DNA from: Taudactylus pleione
Taxonomy: Eukaryota > Chordata > Amphibia > Anura > Myobatrachidae
Reading direction: 5' to 3'
Length of the DNA stretch: 64,000 nt
NCBI GenBank assembly: GCA_031769625.1
Contig: JAUIMM010000178.1
Coordinates: 27,670,001 to 27,734,000 of the forward strand
Shown here: positions 1 to 12,851 of the stretch, one piece after another
Numbering within the stretch: position 1 is the stretch's first letter
Layout: each line of letters starts with the position of its first letter
Notes under the pieces: model-generated
Told to the model about the DNA's origin: nothing
Databases searched by the model: none
What the model saw: only the letters and a program-made list of their open reading frames with translations
Position numbers and translations under genes: made by a program

Positions 1-956
1 TATTTACACAGGTAAGTGACATCATACAAATATGAGAAGGCACTGATGCGCTTCCATATGCTTGGCAGAGTTTTGTAACTATTAGAATTATTTTGCAGCT
101 GCATTCTCTAAATCAAGCCCATAGGCTGCAGTCTGGATGCATTGATATCCAGAGGCACAAATGCCATAATTCAGACAGCTGTCCACGCCCCACTGTTGCC
201 TGTGAGAACTTATTTATATGCTGCAGCAATAATATATAGTATGAATATAATTAACAAAATGACATTTATGCTACGATGGGGCAAACTAAGGATTTCTAGA
301 AGGGGGTTTTGATACTTTCGTAAGTTTCATGGATTTCTAAGCTGATTTAATAGTATATTATTAGTGACTGGTATCATAGGTATTCACTAAATGCCTGCAG
401 TTGTAAATATGTGGTCGTTTATGTAAAAAGAGATACCACACATGTTCTGTGGTTTGAAAGATGGCAGAGCCCATGAACCATGGAAAATCCCAGAAAAATT
501 AATGCCAATTAGTCTATCTGGTTTAAAAAGATCTAAGGGTGCACCCTGAGTACATTCTCTATATAAAGTCCAGCTACTTTACAGAGTAAAAAACAAAATG
601 TTTTGAATAATCCACAATGACTTGAACTCTCTCCAGTTTTTGATGTTACCCCATTTGTTGCTGGACTAATAGATAAACTTAGATTTGTTTTATTAGCTGC
701 ATTTTACTAATGTTTACTAATGTTTTTGAAAATACTACACTATGGGGTCTAATTATCATTTGTGATAGTTATGTTTTGAACTCGCTGCGAGTTCCAAGCA
801 AGCATTCATTAACTAAAGTACCACTCCCAAAAAGATTCTCTTTTTGAGGGGTCAGCTTTTTGGAATTGTGATACTTCTCCCCTTCGTCTATGATGTCTCT
901 CTCCCAGCCTTCAGCCTCTGACCCATGTCTACCCTCTCCCTACCCACACCCTCGTC
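1..956. other. No gene seen; AT-rich unique-looking DNA
   Basis: I see no open frame with recognisable protein features, no inverted termini and no tandem structure here. The pyrimidine-rich stretch after about 880 leads into the tandem duplication that follows. Confidence 0.5.
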
Positions 957-1460
957 CTTTATCCTCTCCCCTGTTTTCTCCTCCTCCTTTGCTCCCTTGC
1001 CTGCTGCCTGTTCTTAGTGTCCCCTCTCCCTGCACTCCCTTGCCAGTGCCACAGCCTGTCTCTGGTGTCAGTGATGAGCTGTCGGCAATGTAGATGGAAG
1101 CAGGGAGCAGTGACAAGCCGCTGGAGGTAGGGAGATAGGCTACGGGTGCTGTGGAGGGGAGGAGGGAGGGAGCTGTAACTCCCAGCCCACAGTCTTCTTC
1201 TATCCTCTCCCCTGGTGTCCTCTTTCCTCTCCTACCCACAGCCAGTCCCCAGTATCCCCTCTCCCTGTGCTCCCCATTCCCATAGCCTGTTCCTGGTGTC
1301 CCCTTTCCCTGCACTCCTCTACCAGTGCCGCAGCCTATCTCCAATGTCAGAGGAGAGCTGCTGGCAATGTTGTAGATGGAGGCATGGAGGAGTGACAAGC
1401 CACCGGAGTTAGGAAGAAAGGCCGTGCGTGATGTGGAGGGGAGGAGTGAAGGAGCTGTAG
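957..1460. repeat. Two-unit tandem duplication, about 242 bp per unit
   Basis: The first unit starts at about 960 and the second at 1201, both with tatcctctcccct. Each continues through a pyrimidine-rich half, then a purine-rich half holding matching words such as gcactcc, ccagtgcc, gcaatgt and gtagatgga. The units are clearly diverged, so the duplication is old. Short open frames on both strands come from this strand-asymmetric composition and I do not treat them as genes. Confidence 0.7.
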
Positions 1461-2740
1461 CAGCAAATACCAGAGACAGTGGAGATAGAGCATGGAGGGA
1501 TCTGATAGACTTACGGGGGGCCTGTATACCATCTCAGGGTGGCATACAGTAACACACTCAAGTTCCAAATAAAATGCTTTTTCGCAACTTGATGAAAGTA
1601 TGGGGACTGTGGAAATTATCAGAGGAGAATTGTAACCAGGAGATATCTGTGATATCTCCTGCGTTACATTAATAATGAAAGAGTTTGACACTTACGCCCC
1701 CATTTAATAACAAGTTTTATTACCAAAATGAGTGATAAATTTCACTGTGTGCAAATTGTGCTCCAGCCAATCAGCTCCCAACTGTCAACTGTTAGAAAAA
1801 TTAGCAGGGGCTGGCTGGCAATTTTTAGCCTGGGGCAAGTCCAGGGCACTGGCCCATAAGCAACAGCTCATCCTTAAAATAAGATTGTGAGATCTCGCAC
1901 AACAGACCGACCGGCACAGATGAACAATGAGTGTCCTAATCAATGACTCAAATAGGGATGTTAGTTTCAATACATACACTTACATAAGAGGAAAATAAAA
2001 TGTTGGATATTTCTCAGAAAAAGAGACAATTAACAATGAAACATAATCCCTTTAGCAGTTACTAATGGGATTATGATCTGCTTTGATTATTTAACAAACA
2101 GTGCTAAGTTTAGTGTATCACTGTTTATCACTGTACCGCTTGCACCATCTATACATGGCAACAGTGATGCGGTCCCAATAGCAGGCATTGAGGACCCAGC
2201 AACAGCTTTGCAGGCTTTGCTGTGCCCCTGACAGGTGAAAGTGTAATTCACATGTGCATACTGACCATCGAACATAACACAGCAGCCCGTAGATGTCAGC
2301 CTAAGTATGTGTGTGTGATGGTGTGTTCAGGCAGGGCTGCGCTCCAGGCCATGGCCCTGCTAGTCTGTGCCTAGAACCGCCACTGTACACATCACAGACA
2401 CTCTATACACATGGACTCTTCACAGGATATTCCTTACTGGTCTTCTGTAGAGAAGATCTCTCCACTGCACACTCCCTCCTCACTGCAGGTATGCCACAGT
2501 TATATAGCACTCCACCTCTTGTCTTTTGCAGGGGACTCTACCTCTCACTGCAGGCCTCTTAGCTAAAGGGGCCCTTTAACATACAGAGCTTCCCACTACT
2601 TTTTCATTGAGGGAATGATGGCAAGGGGGCTCCATTCTTAGTAGAGCTTAGTAGGCAGATGGCACCCTGCTCCCCAGTCTGCCCCTGGTTAATAGCAATA
2701 ATGGCCCTGACCAGCATCAGTTAACAAAGCTGTCTTTGGG
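1461..2740. other. No gene seen
   Basis: This stretch holds no recognisable coding domain. Short frames at 1785-1979 and 2311-2562 look like chance. No terminal repeats or tandem arrays stand out. Confidence 0.4.
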
Positions 2741-2744
2741 TGAT

Positions 2745-3085
2745 TGTGATTGCTGAAGATCAGCTGTACCCAGTTTACTGTTGCCAGGACACTTACCAAA
2801 TTAAAGGAGACCGGATTTATTGATGGTCTGCCAAAATCTGGGAGGGCAGAGAATACTTTGCAAAACAGATCACATTATGCAGCTTATTAGCCCAAACAAT
2901 CACCAGTTGTTGTCTCTGGATTTGCTGCGTGAATGGTCAACAAAAGTAAAGCTGGATGTTTTGACTATGTCAACATAAACTGTGTGTCAAAGGCTTCAGA
3001 AATTGGTCTCAAAGAACAAAGTGGTTAAGAGACAGTCTCTGCCAACAAAACTTTCAGCTCCCAAACTAAGAAATAACAATCCCGC
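2745..3085 (+). pseudogene. Tc1/mariner transposase N-terminal relic
   Basis: Translated in pieces, the plus strand gives a helix-turn-helix-like stretch (TLTKLKETGFIDGLPKSGR at about 2790-2850). A second stretch follows, with a leucine, arginine, glutamate, tryptophan run and then a TVCQRLQ-like segment. These are the order and spacing of the paired-like DNA-binding region of Tc1 transposases. Stops and frameshifts break it and no catalytic aspartates follow. No terminal repeats were found, so I regard it as a decayed internal fragment. The family call rests on remembered motif spacing, not on a search. Confidence 0.45.
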
Positions 3086-3711
3086 ACCAGTTTATTGGGT
3101 ATTATATGAAGGGCCTATACTCCTATATATTCATATTTAGTCCAATCAGATAATATTTTAGATTAATACGTATTAGGTGCTACCCATTGCTCATAAGAGA
3201 GAATTAACACAATTTCAGAATAATCTGCATAATCTCCTGATTTGAGCAGGAGCCCAAGGCCAACCAAGTAGTAATGACAGACATAGAGAGGAACATATGT
3301 GGACCCATGATCTGTTGCTGAGTTTCACGCTGCCTCATATCACATCATCCCATCAAGGATTCTCTCTTATGGTGACCCAATAATGTATAATAAAATTTAT
3401 ATACATAGAATATAACCTTTAATTCATCTTTAAAATATCATAATCAGCAAAATATTAAAGTGCAAAATATGTGAAAGTGATGTTGTGTGAGACAATACTA
3501 ACAATAAATTAAAATATCATGTCCACTCTCATTTAATGAATCTTTATTACTATATTCAATATTTATTATAGCCTTCCAATTTAGCAATAGTTGTGACTGG
3601 ATACATTAAGATTTCTATAATGACACCACTCCTAAATATGTTCAGGTGTTGATTTTCCACTAAAATTAGTGGTATTGCAGTTTTAAGCTCCCTTTAAACG
3701 TAGGAAGGGTA

Positions 3712-3760
3712 GACCATGCATGTGTGATAGCGTTTCTGGTGTTTGTCTCTGATCATGGTC
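3712..3760 (-). ncRNA. Degenerate hammerhead-like motif
   Basis: Read on the minus strand, gaccatg and catggtc form a closing helix around a segment with an atgatca stretch in the core position and GAAACGC in the position of the invariant GAAA. The core differs from CUGANGA at two positions and stem II is weak, so cleavage is unlikely today. It is listed because of its place beside an inverted pseudo-LTR-like arm and its likeness to the intact copies at 16.0, 20.5 and 21.2 kb. Confidence 0.25.
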
Positions 3761-3958
3761 CACTGCTCGGCCTCCACACACAGTAAACAATGTGAAATGG
3801 ATACTCATGATAAACAAGTAGTCACACTGCCGTCAGGGAGTTGTTGAGGATTGCAGCACCATGTGGAATTCCTGACATTCATTTAAACTGTTACAATGTT
3901 TCTTTTATGTGCCCAACAACAATGATTACTATGTTTCCTTCCAATATCTGTCTAGATC

Positions 3959-5114
3959 ACTGGTCGGGGAATAGGGGTAAATTACCCCAAATGGGGTAAA
4001 AATGAAATTCCTGGGGGTAATGGACGGACAGTCAGGCATGCATTTTAATCATTGCATACCCGGCTGTCCATCCATTACCCCCAGGAATGGAGGTCACTAG
4101 CGCCCGGTGCAGCACCAGTGTCCTCCAGCCCAGCGCCGCAGGGAGGCTCTAAGCCGGATGCCTACTGAGATGTTATCACCAGCGGGCACCCGGCACCTTC
4201 CATGCAGCGCCGCATTAGCCGGAGGCTGGAGTTCTCTTCTGAACTCCAGCTTCCGGCTCTCCCCATGCGGACTATGGGAGAGACGTCATGACGTTTCTCC
4301 CATAGTTCTGAGGAGCAGCCGGGCGGACAGGATGGCGGCGGATGCTGGAGCGGGGATTAAGGTAAGTGTTTTTTTCTTTTTTCATTGTACAAGAGGCACT
4401 ACAGGGGCAATATAATGGGGCACTACTAAAGGGGCATTATATGGGGGCACTGCTTCAGGGACATTATATGGGAACACTGCTACAGGGGCATTAAATGGGG
4501 GCACTGCTACAGGGACATAACTATGGGGGCACTGCTACAGGGGCATTATATGGGTGCTCTACTACAGGGGCACTATATGGGGCACTATTACAGGGGCACT
4601 ATATGGGGGCACTGCTACAGGGGCATTATATGGGGACTCTACTACAGGGGCACTATATGGGGGCTCTACTACAGGTGCATTATATGGGGGCACTGCTACA
4701 GGGGCATTATATGGGGGCTCTACTACAGGGGCCATATATGAGGGCACTACTTGAGGGCACTACTACAGGAGCCCTATATGGGGCACTACTACAGGGGCCC
4801 TATATGGGGGCAATACTACAGGGACCCTATATGGGGGCACTACTACAGGGGCCTTATATGGGGGCACTATTACAGGGGCACAACTATGGGGGCACTACTA
4901 CAGGGGCATAACTATGGGGGCACTTCTACAGGGGCATTATGTGGGGGCATAACTATGGGGGCACTACTACAGGGGCATAACTATAGAAGCACTACTACAG
5001 GGGCATAATATGGGGGCACTACCATATGATTTTCTTCCCTTCAAATCAGGGGGGTAACGTCGGCGTATCTAAATAAATTTTGGGGTAAAAGGTAAAAAGT
5101 TCCCTGACCCCTGG
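3959..5114. mobile_element. Non-autonomous hAT element with internal minisatellite
   Basis: The ends are inverted and imperfect: the left begins actggtcggggaa and the right ends ttccctgacccctgg. Flanking 8-base words match at six of eight positions (tctagatc at 3951-3958, tctagaga at 5115-5122), which is the hAT target length. A further internal inverted pair, cctgggggtaatgga and tccattacccccagg, lies at about 4010-4085. There is no transposase frame. The central 650 bases are a GC-rich minisatellite. It interrupts the older inverted repeat at 3339-6136. Confidence 0.65.
4378..5025 (+). repeat. Minisatellite, ~27-31 bp unit
   Basis: About twenty head-to-tail copies of a unit resembling gggggcactactacagggg followed by cattatat or a variant. 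Unit types alternate in the central base (cactgct, ctctact, cactact), suggesting local block duplications. Open frames with a GALLQGHY-like repeat on the plus strand are translations of this array. Confidence 0.9.
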
Positions 5115-6259
5115 TCTAGAGAGCTAAACTCTATACTAAAATGCCCATGCAGTGTATGAGGGCTTAGAATTAAACAAATCTCATATCCTGAATAGCTTTA
5201 CCAGAGAGTGTGGGGATTAACTCTTACCATGCTGGCTTCAGTGTAGGTAATGGTTACACCTCTGACTGGATTACTGAAATTATGTATTAGGGGACAATTA
5301 CAATTGAAGGAGGTAAACATTAGATTCTATTCAGTGTAATCCATATGTCAGACCCAAGTCATAGTAGTGATTTGACACACAATGTAAATGGATGAGATTC
5401 AATATATGATAAATAACTAACAGACCTGTATGAGTTGGGATACATTGGAAATAGAACATATTTGGTAATTACCTATGATACATCATGTATAATAAGTGAC
5501 TACATATATGAGATGGATAGTCCATTAACTATTTTTCAATAGGACATACCAATCAACACACGGTTTTGCATATCATGAGAAATGGAACCAGTATGTTATG
5601 TGTAAACACATATATGTGAGTCGGTTATAATAAGGACTATTAATCCACATTGAAACATTTAAATAAGGATATCCTATACCAAGTATTATTGATAAGGGGG
5701 AGGAAAACCCCAATATTATAGAGGAGATATTATCAAGATAATAATCACCACTGGTATATGTATCTACTACATTTAAAGGGAGATTAAAACTGCAGTACCA
5801 CTAATTTTAGTGGAAAATCAACACCTGAACATATTTAGGAGTGGTGTCATTATAGAAATATTAATGTATCCAGTCACAACTATTGCTAAATTGGAAGGCT
5901 ATAATAAATATTGAATATAGTAATAATGATTCATTAAATGAGAGTGGACACAATATTTTAATTTATTGGTAGAAATGTCTCATACAACATCACTTTCACA
6001 TATTTTGCAGTTTAATTTTTCGCTGATTATGATATTTTAAAGATGAATTAAAGGTTATATTTTATTTATATAAATTGTATTAAACATTCTTGAGTCACCA
6101 TAAGAGAGAATCCTTGATGGGATGATCTGATGCATGATAAGTCCATGAGTGCCCTTGTTGGAACACCCTTTTCTTCTTTTTGCTTTACATATTGAATTGT
6201 TCCTGGGCGCACCTGATAACACATATTTAATATACAATTGGGGAAGGACATAAGAACAT

Positions 6260-8425
6260 TACAAGTGTCTGTACAGACAAATTTTTGCTTTTAGAAACAA
6301 AATTCTACAATATTGCCACACACAACTATACTTTTCACCATGCACAACTGCAATGAATTCTGAGAATATTATCATAGGCTTCATACTGTTTAGTAAAAGC
6401 TCACATTTGTTCTATTATGCCACTTGTGTGCTAATAGGCAACCGGTGTACAATTTCAGCATTCTCGCTGGCCAGAGGCACCATATTGTTTGGCAATTTTA
6501 TGACAGTTTTTATTGTGAACACTAGAAACATTGGGAAGGTAAGTTGCAGCAAGTCATGCTTGAAAATCATGGTTTCTGCAAATAATTCTTGTAATATATT
6601 TGAGTTTTAACTTGTGCCCTACCCAAAAACTGATTATTTGTAATAATGGAATGTATTTGTCAAATGGAATTAAGAGTGTTAGTAGGGAGAGAATAACATA
6701 CTGTACAAATACTGGTTGTTTTACGAGAATAGCAATCTGCATGGTTCAGGGACTGGACAGTTTTGGATAAGAATCTGAATAGTGAATGCAAAAACCTTTA
6801 CTGATTAAGTAATTGAGTGGTATTTATAGGAGAAACATTGTGCACTTTTATTTCTACAAAAGAAGCATGATTTGATATTATTTCTCTAAACAGTGGTTAA
6901 ATAGATAATTACCATATGGTGCTGCTTTTTGTAAGGAAATCAATTAGTGCTATTTGTAAGAAAATAAATTATAACAGGAAATCAGAAAACAAATATGGTT
7001 TTGAATATCAGTAAGCTGTGATACAAATATAAGTATCCACTATTAGTTAGTTTAGAAATCATCATTGTAAAAAATTGTGTAATAAAATATGTAATTGACA
7101 TGGCACTCCATCATTTAAACCACATAATTTACACAAGATGATTCTAAGTGAATATGTATTGTGACCTTTTTGATATTTAACTATAAAATATTTTAAATAC
7201 AATTGTTACACTGAAAAAATTACAGCAAAAGTATGTTTCTTCAATGCTCAATTCTTACAATCATTGGGAAAAGAAAAATTGTAGAGACATCAATCTTCAA
7301 AGAAAATAAATTGTTCCATATTTTGGTTATTAAATATATTGCTTCAAACATAATTGGTTCATAAAGCAAAGTTTAAATACTCATTTTAATGAAATATATT
7401 TATCATTTGGATAACTGCATTATGAGGCTTCCTAGATATAATTTTGATTACCAGTTTGCTTTAAGTTGACACGAATTTCAATTAAAAACTGTAAGTATTG
7501 CTTCTTAATATACCAGAAAAAGTGGTTTGCTTTCATTAAACTTTATTAGTTCTGTGTATTTCTAAGCACTTTATTTTGTGGATAATTTTAAAATGCCTCT
7601 TAAAATATAAAGACTCATAAAATAATGCAACTTCGCTAGTCTTTATAAAATAAATGACAGCATATTTTGTTAAAAATATTTTCTAAGTGCCACTTTCAGT
7701 TACTGCCAGGACACAAGAAAAGTTTTTTTCTGGAGGATTTAAGCCAGGATTGTTATGTAAAAATCAGTTTAGGGGTTAGTGAACTAGATCACAGATGTAC
7801 TCAGGAATGTTCATTGCAAGAGCTGAGCTCAAAACAGTTTGTAGAAAAAAAAACAATGGGTCAGAGAGAAGAGTGTAGTCAGGGATAGATAAGCTCATGT
7901 ACAAGAGTCTACAATACAGAAACAAGCTACACTGACTGAATAACTGTAAAACTTTAATCTGTATGTTTCTGCAATATACAACTAGAATTAGATAACCACT
8001 GCTGGGGAACTAGGTAAAGAAAGGAAGTGTTCAGTAATACAGATGTGAGCATGCTCCAGGCAAATTCAAAGAACGCAAGGTCTCTTGAATAAGAGCACAG
8101 ATAAATAGCTGCAGCTGGGAATTGCCAGACAGCACTACTGATCCCAAGCCCATAATGTTAGGGAAATTAACCATGAAGCTTGTCTTTATATTTACTCTCT
8201 TATCATTAGTGAATGGCACAAAGACATCATCCTACATACAGTTGCATTGCTATGGGGTGCGGGTCATACCGGTTGTCACAGAGGGGGTGACACCAAAATG
8301 CTGGCTCCTCCTCAGTGGCAGGAGCTGGGTGCTGCAGTGTGGCATTCTCCTGTAGCACTGTGCTCCTGTCACAGAGGAGGAGCCGACAGTGCAGGAACTA
8401 GCCTTTGGGGGCAGCCTAGCATCAC
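6260..8425. other. No gene seen; AT-rich
   Basis: Long AT-rich stretch with no open frame showing protein-like composition, no clear terminal repeats and no tandem array. Frames at 6353-6610 and 7667-7888 are short and unrecognised. Confidence 0.45.
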
Positions 8426-8429
8426 CAGG

Positions 8430-9240
8430 GATGCTGGCCACGTATATCTATATTCCCTACCACATGTACGTGCACATACTTACACATACTTACACACTAC
8501 GGTTATTTTTTTTTTGTTTGGAACCAATTAACCTAATAGTATATTTTTGGAGTGTGTGAGGAAACCGGAGAAACCAGAGGAAGCCCATGCAAGCACATGG
8601 AGAATATACAAACATTTAGGGCCTTAGTGGAAATTGAACCCATGATCTCAGGGTATGATTCAGCATGGAATGCATGGATGCAGACACATGCACCCGGCAG
8701 CTGTGAGAATATGCTACTGAATGCATATGCATGGCAATTGCAGCACAAAGATGTAGATGCCCTGCACTACATAATAATGCCCCTAATGTCCGTACTAATG
8801 TGAAAGGCTGAGAAAACATCAGAAACATCGAGTAACATCAGAGCAGCATGCAGACTAAAGGTAGACCTGACCCTGCTGCAGGAGTTGAGAGTATTATTGC
8901 ACACAGAGGGATGCCAGGCTGTATCTGTCAACTCAGTGGCTAATTTATACATGCCCCTGTAGCAGGGTACGAATGCACTGACACTCCTGCGTTCGGCAGA
9001 CCACTCCCTGTATCCACCCGCAAACGACACTTCCTGTCAATCTCTGGGTCAGAGTATTTACTGTGCATGCTTTGGCAGATGAAGTGAGAAGTTCACGCAC
9101 CCGCCCTGCGACCCAGACGCATGAGCAGACTATGAACATCGGCCGATTGCGTGCATCTGCATCCGTGTATTCCTTGCTTAATCAGGTCCTCAGTGCTGTG
9201 AGGCATTAATGCTAACCATTGCACCCTCTGTGCACATCCC
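8430..9240 (-). repeat. V-SINE-like SINE, split by a MITE
   Basis: The minus strand carries the same sequence as the fuller copy at 50.7-51.1 kb: body at about 8430-8651 (including the aaaccggagaaaccagagg block, which matches the conserved central domain of V-SINEs) and the tRNA-like head at 9189-9240 (cctcagtgctgtgaggc, then a taaccatt box A region read in reverse). The two parts join perfectly once the 8652-9188 insertion is removed. The subfamily is not determined. Confidence 0.65.
8652..9188. mobile_element. 537-bp MITE inserted in the SINE
   Basis: Left end ggtatgattcag and right end cttaatcaggtc form a short terminal inverted repeat. The word ctcag flanks both sides (8647-8651 and 9189-9193) while the uninterrupted SINE has it once. 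The copy at 63402-63938 is also 537 bases long. It has no coding capacity. Confidence 0.7.
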
Positions 9241-9244
9241 CTTT

Positions 9245-12200
9245 TCTAGGGGGATAGAGAGTGTGCACTGTGTGTCACCAGATCTGATGAAGCCTCTGCC
9301 TACATTAAAGGTAACCAGCAATATCAAAATTAAAAGGTTGGCAATTATTAATAAAACCACACAAAAATAACAAATTGAAATCAAGTAACATTTTATTCAA
9401 TTTCTGCCAATAACTTAGGTGTAATTTCCGTACATAAAAATTATGAACTTTAGATCCCTAAGTAATTATTTGCAGGTACTTAAGATACTTTGAAAGTGCA
9501 AATTGCGTAAAATGTGTATTTTATTTTGGACATAATTTACATTTATTTGCCAGTAGGATTGCTTTCAGCAATGGCTTATCACATCAGTATAATATATTGG
9601 GGAAATTGCCATGGTCTGTAGTGATACTGGTGGAAAACCCCAATTAATAAAGAAATGTGATATGCCACTTCAAGTTCTTAGTCATTTGAATCTCGGCTTC
9701 ATATTTTGCAAATCCGTGGATGCCTACAAAGAAACCTACAAAATCTTGGTACTTAGGCTAGCAATAAATTGGTGAATTAGGATTTGTATATGGATGTTTT
9801 CATTTATAATAAAATATTTGACAATTAGGTATGTTTGTGTTTTATTTATTTAATTGTGCTACAGGTTTCAGCAGTTACTGGATGCCTGGGCATACAACAA
9901 CTTGTATGGGTGCCCTGGTCTGGCTATGCTAAATCTTGGAGTACTTGGAGTATACATTTTATGTATTATTTATTTAAATAAACCCCCACTCACTGTCATG
10001 AGTGTGGGAACAGTTTGGGATTGGAATTCACTATTTTTTACTAAATACACCCATATACTTTTGAGTCTAGGGCTGTTTGGTACTATGGCAGGGAGTCCCA
10101 TACTTTTGGTTTCTCTGCTATACTGCCACCAGCACTGTACTGTCTGGCATAGCCTAGTGCTGATAACAGAAATTGATGGAGGACCCATAGATTATGCTAC
10201 TTCTATTTACTACTCATGTGGAGAACAGAAAAAAACAACTTGTATCATGTTAGACTTACTTCTAACTCTAGTTAGAAAAAGGAGGAGGATTTAACCCCCT
10301 ATTGTTCCTCAGCACACTGAATAGTACTTGCAACAATATATGAACACTATATGGTAATAGAAATTCAGAGATATTAGTTGCATGCATTTGCAAATACATG
10401 GAAAGCTGCTAGGCCTCGTCACGGCTTCTCTGTCACTAGCAGTCCCTAACATTAGGAGGTTCACATCTGGGTTGCAGTGCACCCTGAAAAATGTCCAGCC
10501 CAGGACCCCCCCAGGGCATCACACGAAAAATGGAAAAAGAGTGACAGTGCAGTGTAAAGTACAGATGTGTAAGACTAATTAACGAGTGTTGGAAAAAGGG
10601 GTTAAAATATATGTGAAATATTACATGAAAAAAAATACACCCATAATGTTCATATGAAAAATAAAGTATACTCGAACAAGTTGTTCTGGCAAATCCTAGA
10701 AGTGTAATGGTTTGAGAAAGCCAACTGTTGACATGCAGATGTATATCAATCATGCAGACAGAGGCATATAAGCGTAAGAGTGCTCATGTGAAAAAAACAA
10801 CAAAAAGAAACCCCAACAATCTTTCCAGGCAAATCCCAGAAATGTAATGATATGAGAAAAACAATTGGTTCTTTCATTTTTAGATTATGTAGCAAAATAT
10901 CAGATAGTGGGATAGCGGTGTGTAAACAACAAACAAATAAAAATACTATGTATGTTATTCTCAAAGTTATACAGCATGTGTGACAAGGAGATGGTCAATA
11001 CCAGCAGTAAGCAGTATTAAAACACAAAAAGTTAATATAATAAAAGTAGATACACCAAGGTGGTCCATACCCAGGATTCAAATACATACAATAGACTTTC
11101 TTGTTTTTTTGTTTTTTTCTGGGAAGTCTGAAGGATAGGTATTGGAGTAAGGCTAGAAAGAAAAGAACTCTGTTGGGTGAGCACTCTGAGATATGTAATG
11201 TTATTAACTTAAAATATAACTTTCAACACATTATGATTAATATATAGCTCTACCATACTAGGCTAGTAGATTAGTATATGTATAGAAAATGTTATGCACA
11301 TTATTCCTATCTAATAAATATACAGTGTACTTACTTAAAGGTAAAAAATATATACTGTACATAAAGTTAGAAGTGATTATTTTAAATGTATATTTCCTAT
11401 ATGTTAGAACTCACATAACCGACAACTAAATAAATAGCATATAAAATGCTGCCATAAAACATTTTTATCAAACAATAATAATTATTTTCAAAGACCTAGG
11501 TATTTACTAGGAGGTGTTGGTTCCACCTTACCTAGCTAATTATGGCGAAATATTAAGAACAAAAATCATAAACATATGGTATGCTTTAATTGCCAAATAC
11601 TAAAAACACAAGTTTGTCCCCATAGTAAATTAATTGAATCGGGATGGTCAGGGTAGACAGGTAACTATTTCTGATTCTACTGCTCCTCACCTTGGCCTGA
11701 GGTTGTCTATGAGGAGTGAGAGATCATTGAAAAGCAGGTTGCCCTTAGAAACAAAAGTGTAACAGTGACATTCCTCAGGTTTTCATTTCTGCTGTTAAAG
11801 GTCTTACCAACCGGCAATGGACCCCTAATGAGAGAATTACTTGAGATAATCAGTGGTTAATAGAGGAATAGAAAGAAGTTGTGGTGACCCAAATATACAA
11901 ATGTTAATTGGCAGTGAATATAAGTACAGAAAAAACAACATCAAGCAATAATCATAAGCTATATTATTAATGGTTTTAATTTAGTATTAGTAAATGGTAA
12001 TACTGTCTAATCATACATTGTTTCCATCACAGTGTCAAAATGTTACACCTTCTCGTATCTAAAATGGTATATTGTAATGTTTCAAACCATGGATCAAAGA
12101 AAACATTAGTGAGACTAGAAAATTGCTCATGCAGGATATAATGGGAAACGATTAGTCTTCTGTATACAGTGTAGCCATATATATATCTATTTTCATACTG

Positions 12201-12851
12201 GTATACTATAATGTTGCAATCCATGAAACAGGAACACATTTTAGTTATCCCAAAATTTAGTATAGATCATCTGTAATATCCCATAGAAATATACGGTTGG
12301 TACACTACTAAAAATTTTTTATATATGGTGTAATAGGAACGTATAACCTATTTCATACAATATAACAGTCTACTGCATTCAAAGTGGCAGTATATACTAT
12401 GGTCCTTTAAGGAACTTTAAGACTGTTTTCTTCAAATTAGGAAAAAGTTTACCATTATGTCCCAAAAAAAAATATGTGCCATAGTCAGACTGTAAAGAAT
12501 GATTTATACAGCATATAAATAAGAACAATTCCTGGATTTCATTCAGTATAGCAACACCTTTTTATGGTCCTGAAAAAGTATTTTGCACTGATGCGACCAT
12601 ATGGACATTAATGTAGGTAGTGAAAGGTACAAAGTTAACCACTTTTTCACCAAGACAGCATATATTTAGTCTTTAAACAAATGCAGCTAAACCGGAAAAA
12701 TTAAATAAATTCCTAAAGCACCCTGCATTTTGTGTTCAAACTACACCTGTCATACAAAAAAGGCTGGTGGTTAAATAAACAAAACCCCCTTAGGGTAAGT
12801 ACAAATATAACAGTGCTGTGTTCATAAGTAATAAATTAAGATACAAACTTA
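9245..12851. other. No supported gene; AT-rich with faint direct repeats
   Basis: Two related words about 140 bases apart (near 10690 and 10830, sharing caaatc, agaa and gtaatg blocks) and two more near 12065 and 12205 suggest old tandem duplications. An open frame at 9854-10294 (146 codons) begins right after a pyrimidine-rich tract ending ctacag. It has one hydrophobic stretch but resembles no family I recognise, so I leave it uncalled. Confidence 0.4.

Larger units (their letters stand above)
3339..6136. repeat. Large inverted repeat, arms 3339-3700 and 5771-6136
   Basis: The left arm, from catcatcccatcaaggat to the gctccctttaaa block, reappears in reverse complement at 5771-6136 with scattered differences over about 360 bases. 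The loop is about 2.1 kb and contains a hAT element. A hammerhead-like motif sits just inside the left arm. The outer flank at about 6195-6250, read on the minus strand, contains a ggtgcgcccaggaa word that recurs at about 29100 and, in part, at about 23765. Because inverted pseudo-LTRs are typical of Penelope-like elements, I infer that these arms are pseudo-LTR copies of another PLE family. A simple fold-back transposon is the alternative. Confidence 0.7.

Noticed and set aside
4495..5008. Open frames with GALLQGHYM-type repeats
   Set aside because: They are in-frame readings of the minisatellite in three frames and the opposite strand; no start context or domain.
9854..10294. 146-codon plus-strand frame with one hydrophobic stretch
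   Set aside because: It matches no family I know, has no paired exon or conserved motif, and is of a length expected by chance in AT-rich DNA of this size. I kept it only as a remark.
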